DNA of 64,000 bases from Armatimonadota bacterium (GCA_031459765.1 JAVKHY010000004.1:124001-188000), one strand, 5' to 3'; numbered from the stretch's first letter, positions 19,530 to 28,103 are shown. Numbers and translations are program-made. Notes: generated by a model from the letters alone, not told the origin.

Positions 19530-20387
19530 ATGGAGATCAGGCGTGTCGGCGTGGTGGGGTGCGGCTTGATGGGGTCGGGGATCGTCGAAGTCTGCGCCCG
19601 CAGCGGCTACGAGGTCGTCGTCCGGGAGGTGGACGACGACCTGCTCCGCACAGGGCTCGGACGGGTCGAGGCCTCGATGCGTCGGGGAGTGGAGCGCGGC
19701 AAACTCACCGCCGCCGAGGCCGCGGCGGCGCGGGCGCGGATCACGGGGACGACGAAGCTGGAGGATCTGGGCGACGCCGACCTGGTGATCGAGGCGATCG
19801 TGGAACAGATGGCGGCCAAGAAAGCCGTCTTCGCCGAACTCGACCGGCTCTGCCCGCCGCGCACGATCTTCGCCAGCAACACCTCGTCGCTGAGCATCAC
19901 CGAGATGGCCTCGGCCACAGGGCGTCCGGCCCAGGTGCTGGGGATGCACTTCTTCAACCCTGTGCCCGTGATGAAACTGGTGGAGCTGGTACGGGGGCTG
20001 CAGACCTCGGAAGAGACCCTCGCCGTGGGCCGTCGGTTCGCGGAGTCCGTGGGCAAGACGGTCGTGGTGTGCAAGGACAGCCCGGGCTTCATCGTCAACC
20101 TGCTCCTGGTTCCCTTCCTGCTCGACGCCGTGCGCGCCCTGGAACTGGGGGTGGCCAGCAAGGAGGACATCGACACCGCGGTCCAGCTGGGCCTGGCCCA
20201 CCCCATGGGGCCGCTGACGCTGCTGGACTATGTCGGCCTCGACACCACCTACTTCATCGCCGAGGCGATGTTCCAGGAGTTCAAGGACCCGCGCTACGCG
20301 GCGCCTCCGCTGCTGAAGCGCATGGTCCTGGCTGGCCTCCACGGCCGCAAGACCGGCCGGGGCTTCTACGACTACGCGCAGGCGTAG
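19530..20387 (+). CDS. hbd: 3-hydroxybutyryl-CoA (3-hydroxyacyl-CoA) dehydrogenase
   Basis: An NAD(P)-dependent oxidoreductase interconverting 3-hydroxyacyl-CoA and 3-ketoacyl-CoA. The 285 aa carry the Rossmann motif VVGCGLMGSGI, the catalytic His region GMHFFNPVPVMKLVE with its Glu partner, Ser/Asn of NTSSLSI, and SPGFIVN at the domain junction, ending HGRKTGRGFYDY. Single-domain length fits Hbd/PaaH. A GGGAGG site precedes the ATG. It probably serves the butyryl-CoA oxidation set that lies 5 kb away. Confidence 0.92.
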   Translation: MEIRRVGVVGCGLMGSGIVEVCARSGYEVVVREVDDDLLRTGLGRVEASMRRGVERGKLTAAEAAAARARITGTTKLEDLGDADLVIEAIVEQMAAKKAVFAELDRLCPPRTIFASNTSSLSITEMASATGRPAQVLGMHFFNPVPVMKLVELVRGLQTSEETLAVGRRFAESVGKTVVVCKDSPGFIVNLLLVPFLLDAVRALELGVASKEDIDTAVQLGLAHPMGPLTLLDYVGLDTTYFIAEAMFQEFKDPRYAAPPLLKRMVLAGLHGRKTGRGFYDYAQA

Positions 20388-20434
20388 CGGCGGCAGGAGG
20401 CGCCGCACCGCCGCCCGCCCGGCGCGAGACGGCG

Positions 20435-20463
20435 TTGACCGTCCGGCCCATCTGCGGTAGGAT
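20435..20463 (+). promoter_or_regulatory. Sigma-70 promoter of arsR-sdpI
   Basis: TTGACC, a 17-bp spacer and TAGGAT. The start point would be near 20470, inside the operator that follows, so a bound repressor would block initiation. Confidence 0.75.
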
Positions 20464-20464
20464 T

Positions 20465-20484
20465 ATTTCGGTGATTACCGAAAT
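20465..20484. promoter_or_regulatory. Palindromic ArsR-type operator
   Basis: A perfect 8-bp inverted repeat ATTTCGGT with its complement ACCGAAAT around a 4-base GATT centre, overlapping the predicted start point and lying 12 bp ahead of the arsR start codon. It is strikingly A+T-rich for this DNA. Autorepression by the adjacent ArsR protein is the simplest reading. Confidence 0.7.
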
Positions 20485-20496
20485 ATTGGCCCGGCC

Positions 20497-20760
20497 GTGG
20501 CGGACCTGTTCCAGGCCCTGAGCGATCCAACGCGACGGGAGATCCTGCGTCTGTTGCGGCGGAGGGACATGACGGCGGGGGAGATCGCGGAGCGGTTCCC
20601 GCTTGCCCGCTCCACCCTCTCCGGCCACTTCGCCATCCTCAAGCAGGCGGGCCTCATCGTGGCCGAGCGCCGCGGCACGACCATCGTCTACAGCCTCAAC
20701 GCCTCGGCGCTACAGGAGGCGGCCGCCACGGTCCTGGAGCTGCTGCGGGTGGGACGATGA
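20497..20760 (+). CDS. ArsR-family winged-helix repressor (SdpR-like)
   Basis: A compact 87-aa winged-helix regulator: FQALSDPTRREILRLLRRRDMTAGEIAERF followed by the recognition helix ARSTLSGHFAILKQAGLI and the wing RRGTTIVYSLN. There are no Cys pairs, so it is not a metal sensor of the ArsR/SmtB type. It most resembles SdpR/YvaV-type repressors that are encoded with SdpI membrane proteins. It overlaps sdpI by 4 bp, has its own promoter and operator, and has a leader of under 30 nt without a strong ribosome site. Confidence 0.88.
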   Translation: MADLFQALSDPTRREILRLLRRRDMTAGEIAERFPLARSTLSGHFAILKQAGLIVAERRGTTIVYSLNASALQEAAATVLELLRVGR

Positions 20761-21443
20761 GACTCTCCTGGAAGAGCGAGCTGCCCCCGGTGCTGCTGCT
20801 GGCGGGGATGTTCCTCCTGGCGGCCGTCAGCTGGCCGGCCGCGCCGGACCGGATCCCCGTGCACTGGAACGTCGCCGGGCAGGTCGACCGGTACGGCGGG
20901 AAGGTCGAGGGGCTGCTCCTGATCCCGCTCCTCGCCCTCGGGCTCTACCTGCTGCTCCTGGCGCTGCCGTGGATCGACCCGGGTCGGGCGAACTACCCGC
21001 ACTTTGCCGGCGCCTATCAGACGATCCGGTTGACGCTCGTCGTGTTCCTGGCGTTGGTCTACGGCATCGTCCACCTGTGGATCCGCGGTCGCCAGGTGGC
21101 CGTCGGCGCCTGGGTCCCCCTCCTTACCGGCGGCCTGCTGGTCATCTTCGGCAACCTCATGGGGAAGATCCGTCCCAACTGGTTCATCGGGATCCGCACG
21201 CCGTGGACGTTGTCCAGCAAGCTGGCCTGGATGCGGACCCATCGCCTGGGAGGCTGGCTCCTCATCGGGCTGGGGCTCCTGCTGATGGCCCTCGCCGTGG
21301 TGCGGGCGGTCTGGGCCATCTGGCTGGTGGTCGCGGCCGGCCTCGGATTCACCCTCTGGGCCGTCGTCTACTCCTATCTGGTGTGGCGGACCGATCCGGA
21401 CAAGGTCCCCCCGGCCGGGACCCTGCCGGCGGAGGAGCCCTAG
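20757..21443 (+). CDS. sdpI: SdpI family membrane protein
   Basis: A 228-aa integral membrane protein with about six helices. The N-terminal DUF1648 motif is PDRIPVHWNVAGQVDRYGGK, and the SdpI signature is NWFIGIRTPWTLSS with THRLGG. In Bacillus, SdpI both gives immunity to the SdpC toxin and sequesters the SdpR repressor at the membrane. No toxin gene is nearby, so here the pair may sense envelope stress or foreign toxins. The stop overlaps the stop of the convergent DUF35 gene. Confidence 0.88.
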   Translation: MRLSWKSELPPVLLLAGMFLLAAVSWPAAPDRIPVHWNVAGQVDRYGGKVEGLLLIPLLALGLYLLLLALPWIDPGRANYPHFAGAYQTIRLTLVVFLALVYGIVHLWIRGRQVAVGAWVPLLTGGLLVIFGNLMGKIRPNWFIGIRTPWTLSSKLAWMRTHRLGGWLLIGLGLLLMALAVVRAVWAIWLVVAAGLGFTLWAVVYSYLVWRTDPDKVPPAGTLPAEEP

Positions 21444-21991
21444 GCCCCGGTTGAGGTGCGGGGCTGGCGGGAGCGGCGGGGCCGCGAGGGGTTCGAGGCG
21501 GCCGTCGGGCGCGCCGCAGTCGGCGACCCTGCGCTGCCGACCGGCGCAAAACCCAGGAGATCTTCGAGGCTCCCCGTGCGCTGGCGTCGGGGAACGAGCA
21601 CCCCTTCTACAGGAAGGTCGATGCGCACGTCGGCGGGAGCGATCCGGCGCAGGCGCGTCACCAGCCCGCCATCGGTGCCGTCGATGCGGACGTAGGCCAC
21701 GACCTCCGGCTCCCGCAGCGGCCGTCCCTCCCGGTCCCTGTGGACGACGGTGTAGGTGTGCACCCGTCCCCGCGGTTCCACCTCGCTCCAGGCCGCGCTC
21801 AGATCGGCGAAGCACTCCTCGCAGTACAGGCGGGGCGGCAGGTAGGTCCGGCGGCATTCCGCGCAGTGCGTGACGGCCAGGCGACCGGTCCGGCGCAGCG
21901 TCTCAAAGAACCGTCGCCCGGCCACTCCGGGCGTGTACCGGAACTGCACCGGCATGGTGCCGTACCACGTTCTGCGCTCCGTGGGGCGCAT
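21440..21991 (-). CDS. DUF35 OB-fold acyl-CoA-associated protein (four-Cys zinc ribbon)
   Basis: A 183-aa DUF35 protein: N-terminal helix (FFETLRRTGRLAV), rubredoxin-like zinc ribbon with two Cys pairs (HCAECRR and YCEECF), then the OB domain (GRVHTYTVVHRD, VVAYVRIDGTDGG). Such proteins bind acyl-CoA or bridge thiolase-fold partners in multi-enzyme complexes. It starts on the last base of the preceding DUF35 gene (TAATG), so the two are probably co-translated. The Pro/Ser/Arg-rich tail beyond residue 155 is poorly conserved in type. Confidence 0.85.
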   Translation of the reverse strand: MRPTERRTWYGTMPVQFRYTPGVAGRRFFETLRRTGRLAVTHCAECRRTYLPPRLYCEECFADLSAAWSEVEPRGRVHTYTVVHRDREGRPLREPEVVAYVRIDGTDGGLVTRLRRIAPADVRIDLPVEGVLVPRRQRTGSLEDLLGFAPVGSAGSPTAARPTAASNPSRPRRSRQPRTSTGA

Positions 21992-22599
21992 TACGCCTTC
22001 CTCCCTTTCCCCCGGACCGGCTCGAAGTAGAGGATGTCGGTGATGGCGCCCGATCGCTCCCGCGCCGGCTTCCAGACCGCACGCACCGGCATGCCGATCT
22101 GCACCTGCCGGTGCACCGCCTCCACCGACGTGCCCCTGAGCCCGCCCAGCAGGTGCAGGAAGCCGACACGGGGAGTCGTGCCGTCGATCTCGATCACCGC
22201 GGGCACCTGGGGTTTCCGCAGCGGTTTCATGTCCCAGGTGACGTAGCACACGGAGAAGGTGTTCACCGTACCGGTGGGCGGCAACTCCACCCATTCGTCC
22301 ATCGGCTTGAAGTCCAGCTCGCAGAAGGCGCGGGGTGGGGTGACCGTCCGCCCGCACCGCCGGCAGCGGACGCCGTAGATCTTGCCCGCCCGCAGTCCGG
22401 CCAGGAAGCGGCCGATCGCCTCACCCGTGTCCCAGCCGTACTCCAGTGCCGGCACCCACTCCACCGTGGCCACCGTCTTCTGGAACTCGGCCTCGCTCAG
22501 CCCGGTCCCGCGCATCGGCAGCCGCGGAGGGGCATCGATCATCCGCGGGGAGGCCGTCGTCGGCCTTCGCCGGGGGCCCGGCGTCACCGTCCTGGCCAT
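21991..22599 (-). CDS. DUF35 OB-fold acyl-CoA-associated protein (incomplete zinc ribbon)
   Basis: A 202-aa DUF35 protein with an extra N-terminal extension of about 45 residues. The zinc ribbon has CRRCGR but only one further Cys (FCELDF), so the fourth ligand is Asp or the metal is lost. The OB part is visible as GTVNTFSVCYVTWD, PAVIEIDGTTPRVGFLH and an INGMPVRAVW-type end. GGAGGG lies 5 nt before the ATG. It is paralogous to the following gene, and each probably partners one of the two thiolase-fold proteins upstream. Confidence 0.85.
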   Translation of the reverse strand: MARTVTPGPRRRPTTASPRMIDAPPRLPMRGTGLSEAEFQKTVATVEWVPALEYGWDTGEAIGRFLAGLRAGKIYGVRCRRCGRTVTPPRAFCELDFKPMDEWVELPPTGTVNTFSVCYVTWDMKPLRKPQVPAVIEIDGTTPRVGFLHLLGGLRGTSVEAVHRQVQIGMPVRAVWKPARERSGAITDILYFEPVRGKGRKA

Positions 22600-22624
22600 C
22601 GCACCCTCCTTCGAGTCAGCTCCT

Positions 22625-23842
22625 TCAGTGGATCCCCAGCACTGCGACCGTGCCGATCTGCATCAGGTCGCCCCAGGCCTGGGCCACGCCGCGTTCCGGC
22701 TTGCCGGGGACCTGGCGTCTTCCGGCTTCGCCGCGCAGCTGCCAGAACAGTTCACACACCTTCATCACGCCCGCCGCGGCGATCGGGTTGCCGACGCCCA
22801 TCAGCCCGCCGGACGGGCAGACGGGGAGGGGACCGGTGCGCTCGAACCGGCCCTGGGCCAGATCTTCCGGCGCCTGGCCTTTGTCCGCAAGCAACAGCCC
22901 CTCCAGGTGGTGCAGTTCCTTGTAGGCGAAGGGATCGTAGGGCTCGGCGATGTGGATCTGTTTGCGGGGCTCGGTCACCCCCGCCATCGCGTAGGCCATG
23001 CGCGCCGCCGCCTCGACGTACCGCGGGTAGGCCAGGTCGCGGTTCCCCCAGTACGAGGTATCGAGCGACCAGCCCACGCCCTGGATCCAGACCGGCTTGT
23101 CCGTCAGCCGGCGGGCCACCGTCTCGCTGGCCAGCACCAGGGCGGCCGCGCCGTCGCTGACCGGGCTCACCATCAGCCGGTGCACCGGCCAGGCGACGAC
23201 CTCGGAGGCCAGCACGTCGTTCACGGTGAGGTTCGCGGCCACCTGCGCGGCGGGATGGTCCAGGGCGTTGCGCTTGTTCTTGACGGAGACCAGCGCGATG
23301 TCTTCGTTCCGGATCCCGTAGGTTGCCATGTACCGGTGCTGTTCGAGGGCGAAGATCCAGAGGAGATTCGGTCCCAGCGGCCGCTCGATGGTGTGGTCGA
23401 AGATGGTCAGGAAGGCGCCCTGGGGGTGGGGCTGGCAGCTGCTCATCTTCTCCTCGCCGATGACCAGCACGAGGTCGAACAGCCCCGAGGCCACCAGCGT
23501 CCAGCCGCTGATGAGGCCGAAGACGCCCGAGCCGCCGCCCACGTAGGTCCGCATGTAGGGCTTCCCCGCGCCCCCCGCGCCGTCCAGCAGCCATTCCCCT
23601 TTCATGTGCACGCCGTCGAAGGCGTCCGGCGCGGTGACCATCACCACCGCCTCGATCTCCCGCCGCTTCACCCCGGCTGTCTCCAGCGCCTGGGAGGCGG
23701 CATAGTAGGACAGTTCCTTGCCGGTCTCCAGGGCCCGGCGGACGAACAGGCTCATCCCCGCGCCGACCACCGCGACCCGGCGCCGGGGTTTGCCGAGCAG
23801 AGGTGCCTCCGTGGCCCTCACCTCCCTGAGCGCTACGCCCAA
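22625..23842 (-). CDS. Thiolase-fold protein lacking the canonical Cys and His (SCP-x/Ltp2-like)
   Basis: A 405-aa two-domain thiolase-fold protein of the archaeal/SCP-x type. At the N-terminal nucleophile position (usual CASG) it reads VGGGSG at residues 101-106, and at the C-terminal GHPxGATG it reads GNPIAAAG (Asn352 for His). It keeps CPSGG and the conserved AEPYDPFAYKELHHLE. Thioesterification by the usual mechanism is therefore unlikely. Retro-aldolase activity with a DUF35 partner, as in steroid side-chain Ltp2-ChsH2, is a better model. The start is uncertain: TTG overlaps the upstream stop, and GTG at 23821 is an alternative. Confidence 0.85.
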   Translation of the reverse strand: MGVALREVRATEAPLLGKPRRRVAVVGAGMSLFVRRALETGKELSYYAASQALETAGVKRREIEAVVMVTAPDAFDGVHMKGEWLLDGAGGAGKPYMRTYVGGGSGVFGLISGWTLVASGLFDLVLVIGEEKMSSCQPHPQGAFLTIFDHTIERPLGPNLLWIFALEQHRYMATYGIRNEDIALVSVKNKRNALDHPAAQVAANLTVNDVLASEVVAWPVHRLMVSPVSDGAAALVLASETVARRLTDKPVWIQGVGWSLDTSYWGNRDLAYPRYVEAAARMAYAMAGVTEPRKQIHIAEPYDPFAYKELHHLEGLLLADKGQAPEDLAQGRFERTGPLPVCPSGGLMGVGNPIAAAGVMKVCELFWQLRGEAGRRQVPGKPERGVAQAWGDLMQIGTVAVLGIH

Positions 23843-24991
23843 TTACGCCGCGGCCAGCACCAGTGCGCCGCCGGTCTGGGTGGGCACCCCGCGCCAGGAC
23901 AGGACCAGGCCGAGGGTGGCCCCGCGCACCTGCTGGCGTCCGGCCTCCCCGCGAATTTGCCGCACGGCTTCGGCGGTCCGGTACAACGCCGTGGCGTCGA
24001 AGCAGTACCCCATTCCCAGGCTTCCCCCGGAGGGGTTGACCGGCAGCGCGCCGCCACGCCCGGTCTCGCCGGCCAGTGTCATGCGCCCCGCGCCGCCCCG
24101 GGGAGCCAGGCGCGCGGCCTCCATGTGCTGGAGCTCCTTGTAGGCGTAGGTGTCGTCGATCTCGGCGAACCGGATCTCGTTGGCCGGGTCGGTCACCCCC
24201 GCCATGGCGTAGGCCTTCTCCGCCGCCGCCGCCGCGTAGGATGCCGCTCCCCAGGGACGGGTGCCGAGCCAGGGGCTCCCCGAGATCCAGCCGACGCCGC
24301 GGAGCCAGACCGGCCGCGGCGCCCGCCTGGCCGCCTCTGCGGACCCCAGCACCAGGACCACGGCGCCGTCGGCGTAGGCGCTGATCTCCAGCGCCCGCAG
24401 CGGCTCGCAGAGGGGATCGGAGGCCAGCACGTCGTCCGCCGCCAGCATCGCGCCGAAGGCCGCCGCCTGATTCCCCAGCGCATTCCGGCGGTTCTTGACC
24501 ACGACCTGGGCCACCGCCTCTTCGGTGGTCCCGGTCTCGTGGAGGAAGCGCCGCATCTCGAGACCCGCCACGTAGTGGGGATAGACCTGCAGCGGCCGCT
24601 CGTAGAGGGGATCGAAGGCCATCTCCAGCACGGCCTCGTGACGGAGGATGTTGCTGGACTTGCAGTGCGCTTCCACCGCCACCAGATCGGCGATCCCGCT
24701 GCGGATGAGCATGAAGGCGGTGGCCACGCCCTGCAGCCCGTCGCCGGCGACGGTCTGCACCGGCCGAAGGACGGCGCCGAGCTGATCGGGGGTGTACTCG
24801 TCGGTGATGCTCGTGCCCTCGTGGAGATCCTCGGCCACGCTGATGAAGCTGTCGATGTCCCGATGGGTGACCCCCGCGTCGGCGTAGGCCCGCGCCGCCG
24901 CGGCGAAGACCATCTCCCGGTAGGACTGGTCGGGGCTCAGCGTCCGGAGCGGGGTGGAGCCGATGCCCACAATGGCCACATGATCGCTCAT
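23843..24991 (-). CDS. Second thiolase-fold protein lacking canonical catalytic residues
   Basis: A 382-aa paralogue of the downstream gene: SCP-x-like, starting MSDHVAIVGIGSTPL after an AAGGAG site. At the nucleophile loop it reads VAGDGLQG (Asp84 region, no Cys), and at the GHP position it reads GMGYCFDATAL (Tyr329-Cys330). EIDDTYAYKELQHME matches the equivalent element of its partner. It is first in a four-gene minus-strand operon, thiolase-like 2, thiolase-like 1, DUF35, DUF35, suggesting a heteromeric complex of two catalytic-fold and two OB-fold subunits. Confidence 0.85.
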   Translation of the reverse strand: MSDHVAIVGIGSTPLRTLSPDQSYREMVFAAAARAYADAGVTHRDIDSFISVAEDLHEGTSITDEYTPDQLGAVLRPVQTVAGDGLQGVATAFMLIRSGIADLVAVEAHCKSSNILRHEAVLEMAFDPLYERPLQVYPHYVAGLEMRRFLHETGTTEEAVAQVVVKNRRNALGNQAAAFGAMLAADDVLASDPLCEPLRALEISAYADGAVVLVLGSAEAARRAPRPVWLRGVGWISGSPWLGTRPWGAASYAAAAAEKAYAMAGVTDPANEIRFAEIDDTYAYKELQHMEAARLAPRGGAGRMTLAGETGRGGALPVNPSGGSLGMGYCFDATALYRTAEAVRQIRGEAGRQQVRGATLGLVLSWRGVPTQTGGALVLAAA

Positions 24992-25155
24992 CGTCGACGG
25001 CTCCTTGGGGAAGCGGTGCGCGGGGCCGATCCGTTCCGCTGTGGTGATTCCTCCGGGCTCTCCTCGACTCCTGCCCGCGGAAGACGTCCTGCCGCCGAGG
25101 CCTGTGACGGCAGACCGAGCAGGGCCCCCCGCCCTGATCAAGAATGTAGACCGCG
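24992..25155. other. Divergent intergenic region between thiolase-like operon and acyl-CoA dehydrogenase
   Basis: About 160 bases that must hold the promoters for both divergent operons of the acyl-CoA island. I see no convincing -35/-10 pair on either strand; AAGAAT and TAGACC close to the dehydrogenase start are weak -10 candidates. No obvious inverted repeat stands out. Confidence 0.5.
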
Positions 25156-26307
25156 GTGGATTTCCGTCTCTCCGACGAACACCGCGTCGTGCAGGCCGCG
25201 GCGGCGGACTTTGCCGCGCGCGAGATCCTGCCGGTGGCCGCGCAGCTCGACCACTCCGGCGAGTTTCCCGCAGAGGTGATCCGCAAGGCGGCGGACGCCG
25301 GGTGGCTGGGCATGACCGTTCCGGAGACCTACGGCGGCGCCGGACTGGACACCGTGTCCTACGTCATCGCCCAGGAGGAGCTGGCCCGGGCGTCGGCCGG
25401 CGTGCAGACCATCATCACCGTGAATAACTCGCTGGTGTGCGATCCCATCGTGAGGTTCGGGACCGAGGAGCAGCGGCGTCGCTACCTCCCCGACCTGGCC
25501 TCGGGACGGAAGCTGGGCTGCTACTGTTTGACCGAGCCCTCCAGCGGATCGGACGCCATGTCGCTGCGGACCGAGGCGCGGCTCGTGGACGGGGACACCT
25601 GGCTGCTGCGCGGCACCAAGATCTTCGTCACCAACGCGGTGGAAGCCGAGGTCTGCATCGTCTACGCCCGCTCCGGTCCGGAGCCCGGGGCCCGAGGACT
25701 GTCGGCCTTCATCGTCGAGAAGACCTTTCCCGGGGTCCGTGTCGGGAAGGTGGAGAAGAAGCTGGGGATCACCTGTTCCTCCACCGCCGAGATCATCCTG
25801 GACGACGCCCGCGTACCCGCGGAGAACCTGCTGGGCGAACCCGGCCAGGGAGGTCGGATCGCCCTGGCCACCCTGGACGGGGGCCGCCTGGGGATCGCCG
25901 CCCAGGCGGTGGGCATCGCCCGGGCGGCGTTGGAGGCGTCCCGGACCTACGCCCGCGAGCGGAGGCAGTTCGGCCGGCCCATCGGCGAGTTCCAGGCCGT
26001 GCAGTGGATGCTGGCCGACATGGCCACGCGCATCGAGGCGGCCCGCCTGCTGATGTATCGCGCCGCCTGGTTGCGCGACCAGGGGCGCCCCCACACCAGG
26101 GAAGCCTCGATGGCCAAGCTCTTCGCCAGTGAGACGGCGATGTGGGCAGCGCACAAGGCGGTGCAGATCCACGGCGGATACGGCTACATCTGGGATTATC
26201 CCGCGGAGCGCTATTTCCGCGACGCGAAGATCACCGAGATCTACGAGGGAACGTCGGAGATCCAGCGCCTGGTGATTGCCCGCCAGGTGCTGGGAGGGCG
26301 ACACTAG
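25156..26307 (+). CDS. Acyl-CoA dehydrogenase (short/branched-chain type)
   Basis: An FAD enzyme introducing the alpha-beta double bond into acyl-CoA and passing electrons to ETF. The 383 aa show CYCLTEPSSGSDAMS (FAD-binding), TKIFVTNA, RRQFGRPIGEFQAVQ, and the catalytic Glu in ITEIYEGTSEIQR, the SCAD/isobutyryl-CoA dehydrogenase placement. The start is GTG. It leads the plus-strand run with etfBA, the quinone oxidoreductase and the B12 mutase. Butyryl-CoA or isobutyryl-CoA is the likely substrate by context. Confidence 0.92.
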   Translation: MDFRLSDEHRVVQAAAADFAAREILPVAAQLDHSGEFPAEVIRKAADAGWLGMTVPETYGGAGLDTVSYVIAQEELARASAGVQTIITVNNSLVCDPIVRFGTEEQRRRYLPDLASGRKLGCYCLTEPSSGSDAMSLRTEARLVDGDTWLLRGTKIFVTNAVEAEVCIVYARSGPEPGARGLSAFIVEKTFPGVRVGKVEKKLGITCSSTAEIILDDARVPAENLLGEPGQGGRIALATLDGGRLGIAAQAVGIARAALEASRTYARERRQFGRPIGEFQAVQWMLADMATRIEAARLLMYRAAWLRDQGRPHTREASMAKLFASETAMWAAHKAVQIHGGYGYIWDYPAERYFRDAKITEIYEGTSEIQRLVIARQVLGGRH

Positions 26308-26320
26308 GGCCGGAGGGCGT

Positions 26321-27106
26321 GTGCACACGATCGTCTGTCTCAAACAGGTGGTGGATCCCGAACTCCCGCCGTGGGACTTTGGCATCGACCCGGCGACGAA
26401 GCGGCAGGTGCGGACCGGCAAGCCGCTGGTCATCTCCACCTACGACGAGAACGCGCTGGAGCTGGCCCTGCAGCTCAAGGAGCGGGTCGGGGGGAAGGTG
26501 ACGGCGTTGACCATCGGTCCGGCCGGCGAGGTAAAGGACGCCGTCCGCCTGGCGCTGGCCATGGGCGCGGACGAGGCCGTGGTGGTGGACGACGCCGACG
26601 CGCCCCTGGCGCTGGCGGCCGACAAGGCGCAGGTCCTGGCCGCCGCGATCGGACGCCTCGGATCCTTCGACCTCGTCCTGACGGGCTGCGAGTCCGCCGA
26701 CTGGGTGGAGCGCGCCGTGGCCCCCTTTCTGGCCGAGGCGCTGGAGGCGGCGTGCGTCACCTTCGTGACCCGGGCCGAGGTCCGCGAGGGCGGCCTCACG
26801 GTGCGCCGGACCTCGGACGAAGGATTTCACGTCGTCGATGTCCGGCTGCCCGCCGTCCTGTCCGTGACCAGCGACGAGTCGCTCCGGCCACGGCTGCCTA
26901 AGGTCAAGGACATCATGGGGGCGATGCGCAAGCCGGTGCAGACCTGGACGCGGGCGGAGTTGGGCGCGGCGGCCGGGGCGACGGGGGTGGAGGTGCGGGA
27001 GGTGGCCGTGCCCCAGCGCACGACCAAGTGCGAATTCATCGAGGGAGATCCCGCCCAGCAGGCCGAGGCGCTGGTGAGCCGGCTGCGGGCCCTCAAGATC
27101 ATCTGA
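26321..27106 (+). CDS. etfB: Electron transfer flavoprotein beta subunit
   Basis: A 261-aa EtfB binding AMP and pairing with EtfA. Visible motifs: IVCLKQVVDPE at the N-terminus, DENALELALQLKE, and the later LPAVLSVTSDESLRPRLPKVKDIMGAMRKP, typical of group I/II ETF-beta. The GTG start follows a GGAGGG site. It accepts electrons from the adjacent acyl-CoA dehydrogenase. Nothing suggests electron bifurcation such as a Bcd-Etf fusion or a second FAD site, although that was not tested. Confidence 0.93.
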   Translation: MHTIVCLKQVVDPELPPWDFGIDPATKRQVRTGKPLVISTYDENALELALQLKERVGGKVTALTIGPAGEVKDAVRLALAMGADEAVVVDDADAPLALAADKAQVLAAAIGRLGSFDLVLTGCESADWVERAVAPFLAEALEAACVTFVTRAEVREGGLTVRRTSDEGFHVVDVRLPAVLSVTSDESLRPRLPKVKDIMGAMRKPVQTWTRAELGAAAGATGVEVREVAVPQRTTKCEFIEGDPAQQAEALVSRLRALKII

Positions 27107-27119
27107 GGAGCGAGAGACG

Positions 27120-28100
27120 ATGCCCGGCATCTTCATCGTGGCCACTGCCCTGGAGGGCAGCCTGGGCCGGTCGGGTCTTGAACTCGTCGGCGGCGCCCGC
27201 ACGCTCGCCCGGCCGCTCGACCTGGAGGTCTCGGCGGCCGTGCTCGGCCACGGGGCGCACCTGGCCGACGCCGTCGACGAGCTCCACGCCCACGGGGTGG
27301 GCAAGGTGTATCGCTGCGACCATCCCGCTCTCACCGCCGGGCAGAGTGAGGCGGTTCTGGCCGCGGTGGATCCCCTGGTCGGGCGGGAGCGCCCGGATAT
27401 CGTTCTGGTCTCGGCCGACACGGTGGGACGGGAGGTGGCCCCGCGTCTGGCCTACCGCCACCGGGCGGCCCTGGCCACGGAGGTGACGGCGCTGGACGTG
27501 GACGGAACAGTGATCCTCGCCCGGCGGCAGGTCTATGCCGGCCGGGCCATCGCCACGCTGGCCATCACCTCGAGGCCGGCGGTCATCGCGGTCAAGCCGC
27601 GGGCGCTGGACGTGCCCGAGCGTGCCCCGGTCCGAGGGACCGTGGAAGAGGTCTCTGCGAACATCCCCTCGGAGCTGCGCCTGCAGGTCCGGGAGATCCA
27701 CAGCGAGCGCGCCGAGGTCAGCCTGGACGACGCCGCGGTGGTGGTGGGCGGCGGCCGCGGGATCGGCGGCCCTGAGGGCTTCAAACTGCTGGCCGAACTG
27801 GCCAGGGTGTTGGGCGGCGCCGTGGGCGCCTCGCGTCCGCCGGCGGACGAGGGGTGGGTGCCCATCACCTGGCAGATCGGCCAGACGGGGAAGTCCATTC
27901 GGCCGAATCTCTACCTGGCCGTGGGCATCTCCGGGGCGGCGCAGCATGTGGCGGGTGTCTCGGGCGCCCGCACCATCGTCGCCATCAACAAAGATCCGGA
28001 GGCCCCGATCTTCTCGCTGGCCCACTTCGGCCTGGTGGGCGACTACCGGCAGATCGTGCCGGCCCTCATCGCACGCCTCAAGGACGCCGCGGGCACCTAG
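27120..28100 (+). CDS. etfA: Electron transfer flavoprotein alpha subunit
   Basis: A 326-aa EtfA with the FAD domain at the C-terminus: VVVGGGRGIGGPEGF, GASRPPADEGWVP, GQTGKSIRPNLYLAVGISGAAQH and the final AINKDPEAPIFSLAHFGLVGDY. An AGGAG site lies 7 nt before the ATG. It sits immediately after etfB and just ahead of the membrane oxidoreductase that should reoxidise it. Confidence 0.95.
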   Translation: MPGIFIVATALEGSLGRSGLELVGGARTLARPLDLEVSAAVLGHGAHLADAVDELHAHGVGKVYRCDHPALTAGQSEAVLAAVDPLVGRERPDIVLVSADTVGREVAPRLAYRHRAALATEVTALDVDGTVILARRQVYAGRAIATLAITSRPAVIAVKPRALDVPERAPVRGTVEEVSANIPSELRLQVREIHSERAEVSLDDAAVVVGGGRGIGGPEGFKLLAELARVLGGAVGASRPPADEGWVPITWQIGQTGKSIRPNLYLAVGISGAAQHVAGVSGARTIVAINKDPEAPIFSLAHFGLVGDYRQIVPALIARLKDAAGT

Positions 28101-28103
28101 GGG

